From assembly GCF_000302535.1 (NCBI RefSeq), contig NC_018708.1, positions 1,364,001 to 1,428,000 of the forward strand: 64,000 bases of DNA, read 5' to 3'. Made by a program: the position numbers and the translations under genes. How positions within the stretch are numbered: position 1 is the first letter of the stretch; the number at the start of each line of letters is the position of its first letter. Below, in pieces: positions 62,042 through 64,000 of the stretch. The notes beneath the pieces are model-generated. The model saw nothing but the letters and a program-made list of their open reading frames with translations, was not told the DNA's origin and ran no database searches. Source of the DNA: Acidovorax sp. KKS102 (GTDB taxonomy: Bacteria; Pseudomonadota; Gammaproteobacteria; Burkholderiales; Burkholderiaceae_C).

Positions 62042-63157
62042 ATGCATCCTGCCCACACATCCATCCTGCCGCGCCTGAAACGCCACTGCACCGTGCTGTG
62101 TCTGGCGCTGGGTGTGGCTGGGGCTGTGCAGGCGGCTGGCGCCGCCAGCGCGCCCGGTGCAAACAGCACTGCGACGGCACCCTATCGGCTGCGCATCGTG
62201 GGCGGGCTGGCGGGCATCAGTCAGTACATCCGGCAGGAAGAACCTTTCTGGACCAAAGAGCTGTCACGCCTGAGCGCCGGACGCTTCCAGGCCGAGATCG
62301 TGCCCTTTGACCGTGCCGGTGTGCCCGGGGCCGAGATGCTGCGGCTGTTGCAGCTGGGGGTGGTTCCATTCGGCACCACCCTGATGAGCTCCTTCACGGC
62401 GCAATACCCCGAATACACCGCGCCCGACCTGGCGGGGGTGAACCCCGACATTGCCACGCTCAAGACCACGCTGGCGGCCTTCCGTCCTTACCTCGAAAAG
62501 GCGCTGCGCGAACAGCATGGTGTCGAGGCGCTCGCCATCTACGTGTATCCGGCGCAGGTGGTCTTCTGCAAAAAGCCGCTGCGTACCTTGTCTGAGCTGA
62601 CCGGCCGCCGTGTGCGTGTGTCGTCGGCCAGCCAGGCTGATTTTGTGGGGGCCTTGGGCGGGGTGCCGGTGCTGACCAGTTTTTCGCAGATCGTGCCCAG
62701 TCTGACGGCCGGCAATACCGAATGCGCCATCACCGGCACCATGTCCGGCAACATCCTGGGCCTGCCTTCCATCACCACCCACGTGCACACCCTGCCGGTC
62801 ACCTGGGGGCTTGCGGTGTTTGGGGCCAACCAGGCCGCCTGGGCGGCCTTGCCGGCCGATTTGCGCACCTTGCTCCAACGGGAGCTGCCCCGCCTGGAGG
62901 CCGCCATCTGGGCCGAGTCCGAGCGCGAAACTGCCGATGGCCTGGCCTGCAACCGGGGGGCACCCACCTGCAGCGCTGGCACCAAGGGAAGCATGGTGGT
63001 GGTGTCGGTGTCCCCCCAGGATGAGCGCAGCCGCCAGGAGATCCTCGAATCCACCGTTTTGCCGCGCTGGGTGCAGCGTTGCGGCGCCCGCTGTGCGCAG
63101 GTCTGGAACCAGACCATCGGGCCGGCGCGTGGCCTGCAGGCAGCGCCTGCGAAATGA
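62042..63157 (+). CDS. TRAP-type periplasmic solute-binding protein (DctP-like)
   Basis: 371 residues from ATG 62042. Signal peptide (TVLCLALGVAGAVQA), then the DctP-like fold: FWTKELSRLSAGRFQAEIVP, AGVPGAEMLRLLQLGVVPFG, PLRTLSELTGRRVRVSSASQ and ITGTMSGNILGLPSITTHVH. A Cys pair occurs in ACNRGAPTCSAGTKG. No TRAP permease follows; instead its stop overlaps (ATGA) a membrane sensor gene. Confidence 0.82.
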   Translation: MHPAHTSILPRLKRHCTVLCLALGVAGAVQAAGAASAPGANSTATAPYRLRIVGGLAGISQYIRQEEPFWTKELSRLSAGRFQAEIVPFDRAGVPGAEMLRLLQLGVVPFGTTLMSSFTAQYPEYTAPDLAGVNPDIATLKTTLAAFRPYLEKALREQHGVEALAIYVYPAQVVFCKKPLRTLSELTGRRVRVSSASQADFVGALGGVPVLTSFSQIVPSLTAGNTECAITGTMSGNILGLPSITTHVHTLPVTWGLAVFGANQAAWAALPADLRTLLQRELPRLEAAIWAESERETADGLACNRGAPTCSAGTKGSMVVVSVSPQDERSRQEILESTVLPRWVQRCGARCAQVWNQTIGPARGLQAAPAK

Positions 63158-64000
63158 CAGAGTCCGCAGCCCCCTCGCGCATCAGGGCCTACGTCTGGGC
63201 GGGCGCCGCAGTGTTTGTGGCGGCCGTGGTGGCGGTGGCTGGCACCCTGGCGTGGAACGCCCGCCAGGCCGCATTGGCCGACAGTGAGGCCCAGGCCACG
63301 CGTTTTGTGGCCGGTGCAGAGGCTGCACTCAACCGCTCCCTGCTCGCCGTGGACGTGCTGCTGGCCAGCATGGACGAATTGCTGGGCCTGTCCAACGCCA
63401 TGCCCAAGTGGCTGGACCCCGACACGGCCAGCCAGCGGCTGCGCGGATCGGCGCGGCAGAACCTCATGGTGCGGTACGTGGCGGTGCTCGACGGTAGCGG
63501 CAAGGCGTTGGCGTCGTCGGACCCGGCGGGCGCCAGCCTGACGGTGCAACTGCCAGCCGGTTTTCTGGAGAGCGTGCTGGAGCAACCGGTATCCACCCTG
63601 ATGGTCAGCGCGCCGGTGGTGAGCTTTGCCAGTTCCGAAAAGGTGTTGTACTTCGCGCGCCATCTGCGCATGGCCGACAGCTCGCGGGTGGTGGCAGTGG
63701 CCGAACTGCCGGTGTCGGCCCTGAGCTCAGTGCTGGTGCAGGGCGTGGACATCAGCGGCCTGCAGGTCACGCTGGAGCGGGCCACCGGGCAACTGCTGCT
63801 GAGCGTGCCCAACCGCGAAGACGTGACCGCGCCTACGCTCGCGCCCCCCATTGGCAATCTGGCCGACCAGGGCCTGGCTTGGCAAGCCCCGGCGCGACTG
63901 ACGGGCGAGCCCTCGCTGGTGGTGTTCCGGCCCATCCTGTACCAGGACCTGCGCATTGCGGCCAGCATTCCGCTGGACGCGGCGCTTGCCGGCTGGCGCG
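63154..64000 (+). CDS. Membrane sensor protein (3' end outside window)
   Basis: 282 residues visible. TM1 (AYVWAGAAVFVAAVVAVAGTLAW) then a long extracytoplasmic domain of Cache/CHASE type (NRSLLAVDVLLASMDELLGL, RQNLMVRYVAVLDGSGKALA, YQDLRIAASIPLDAALAGWR). The output domain (kinase or GGDEF/EAL) lies beyond the window. Overlap with the binding-protein gene suggests that the binding protein reports to this sensor. Confidence 0.7.
   Translation, partial: MTESAAPSRIRAYVWAGAAVFVAAVVAVAGTLAWNARQAALADSEAQATRFVAGAEAALNRSLLAVDVLLASMDELLGLSNAMPKWLDPDTASQRLRGSARQNLMVRYVAVLDGSGKALASSDPAGASLTVQLPAGFLESVLEQPVSTLMVSAPVVSFASSEKVLYFARHLRMADSSRVVAVAELPVSALSSVLVQGVDISGLQVTLERATGQLLLSVPNREDVTAPTLAPPIGNLADQGLAWQAPARLTGEPSLVVFRPILYQDLRIAASIPLDAALAGWR

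Noticed and set aside
1-64000. CRISPR arrays, rRNA and intact tRNA genes
   Set aside because: No regularly spaced repeat array, rRNA stretch or full cloverleaf was seen; only tRNA 3'-end-like fragments.

Overview
The window looks like a high-GC chromosome of a betaproteobacterium of the Comamonadaceae (Acidovorax/Comamonas-like). This rests on gene content (LolC-LolD, TctA/TctB, YciO and RecJ neighbours, a TrpRS with a C-terminal YegP-like tail, MCPs of Tsr type) and on 'TAGCTAT'-containing terminators that recur through the core part. Everything here was read from the sequence by eye; family names come from motif recognition, not searches.

Region 1 (1 to ~11,600) is a heavy-metal resistance island. 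It holds the end of a rhodanese gene, a chrB-domain gene broken by an in-frame TAG, two small exported proteins, then on the minus strand a czc-type efflux cluster: CzcI-like protein, CzcC-like outer-membrane channel, a membrane-anchored metal-binding protein, CzcB-like adaptor, CzcA-like RND pump, a small periplasmic protein and a DMT permease with a His-rich tail. A P4-type tyrosine integrase closes the region, and 14 bases resembling a serine-type tRNA 3' end lie beside it, marking the probable right border.

Region 2 (~11,717 to 21,601) is a second, ~9.9 kb integrated element bounded by a 24-bp imperfect direct repeat. It has its own integrase, a promoter followed by a C4-like antisense RNA leader, a run of overlapping small ORFs, an AlpA-like regulator, a toprim primase and a DUF3987 protein, a 28-bp perfect inverted repeat packed with GTCGAC, a HTH protein, and a ClpP-like protease fused to a major capsid protein. 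No portal, large terminase, tail or lysis genes are present, so it looks like a phage satellite or a strongly reduced prophage.

Region 3 (~21,900 to 64,000) is core chromosome. It carries selD-mnmH; a CHASE2 histidine kinase pseudogene with its FecR/LysM and response-regulator partners; a SUMF1-type lipoprotein; trpS; a site-2 protease; two chemoreceptors; yciO; rnm; recJ; lolC-lolD; a MoxR-DUF58-VWA operon; a HtrA-like protease; tatD; a deoxyinosine glycosylase; a GspE/PilB-type ATPase; tctB-tctA; DUF3422; EamA; M48; SH3 and SDR genes; and a TRAP-type binding protein overlapping a membrane sensor that runs off the window.

The core region holds three foreign or repeated items: an AT-richer OLD-like ATPase/toprim gene (possible one-gene defence system) between the phosphoglycerate-mutase-like gene and lolC; a 270-bp MITE-like element splitting a 4-oxalocrotonate tautomerase gene; and an ~890-bp mosaic of nested inverted repeats between lolD and the VWA gene. 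No intact tRNA, rRNA or CRISPR array was seen.
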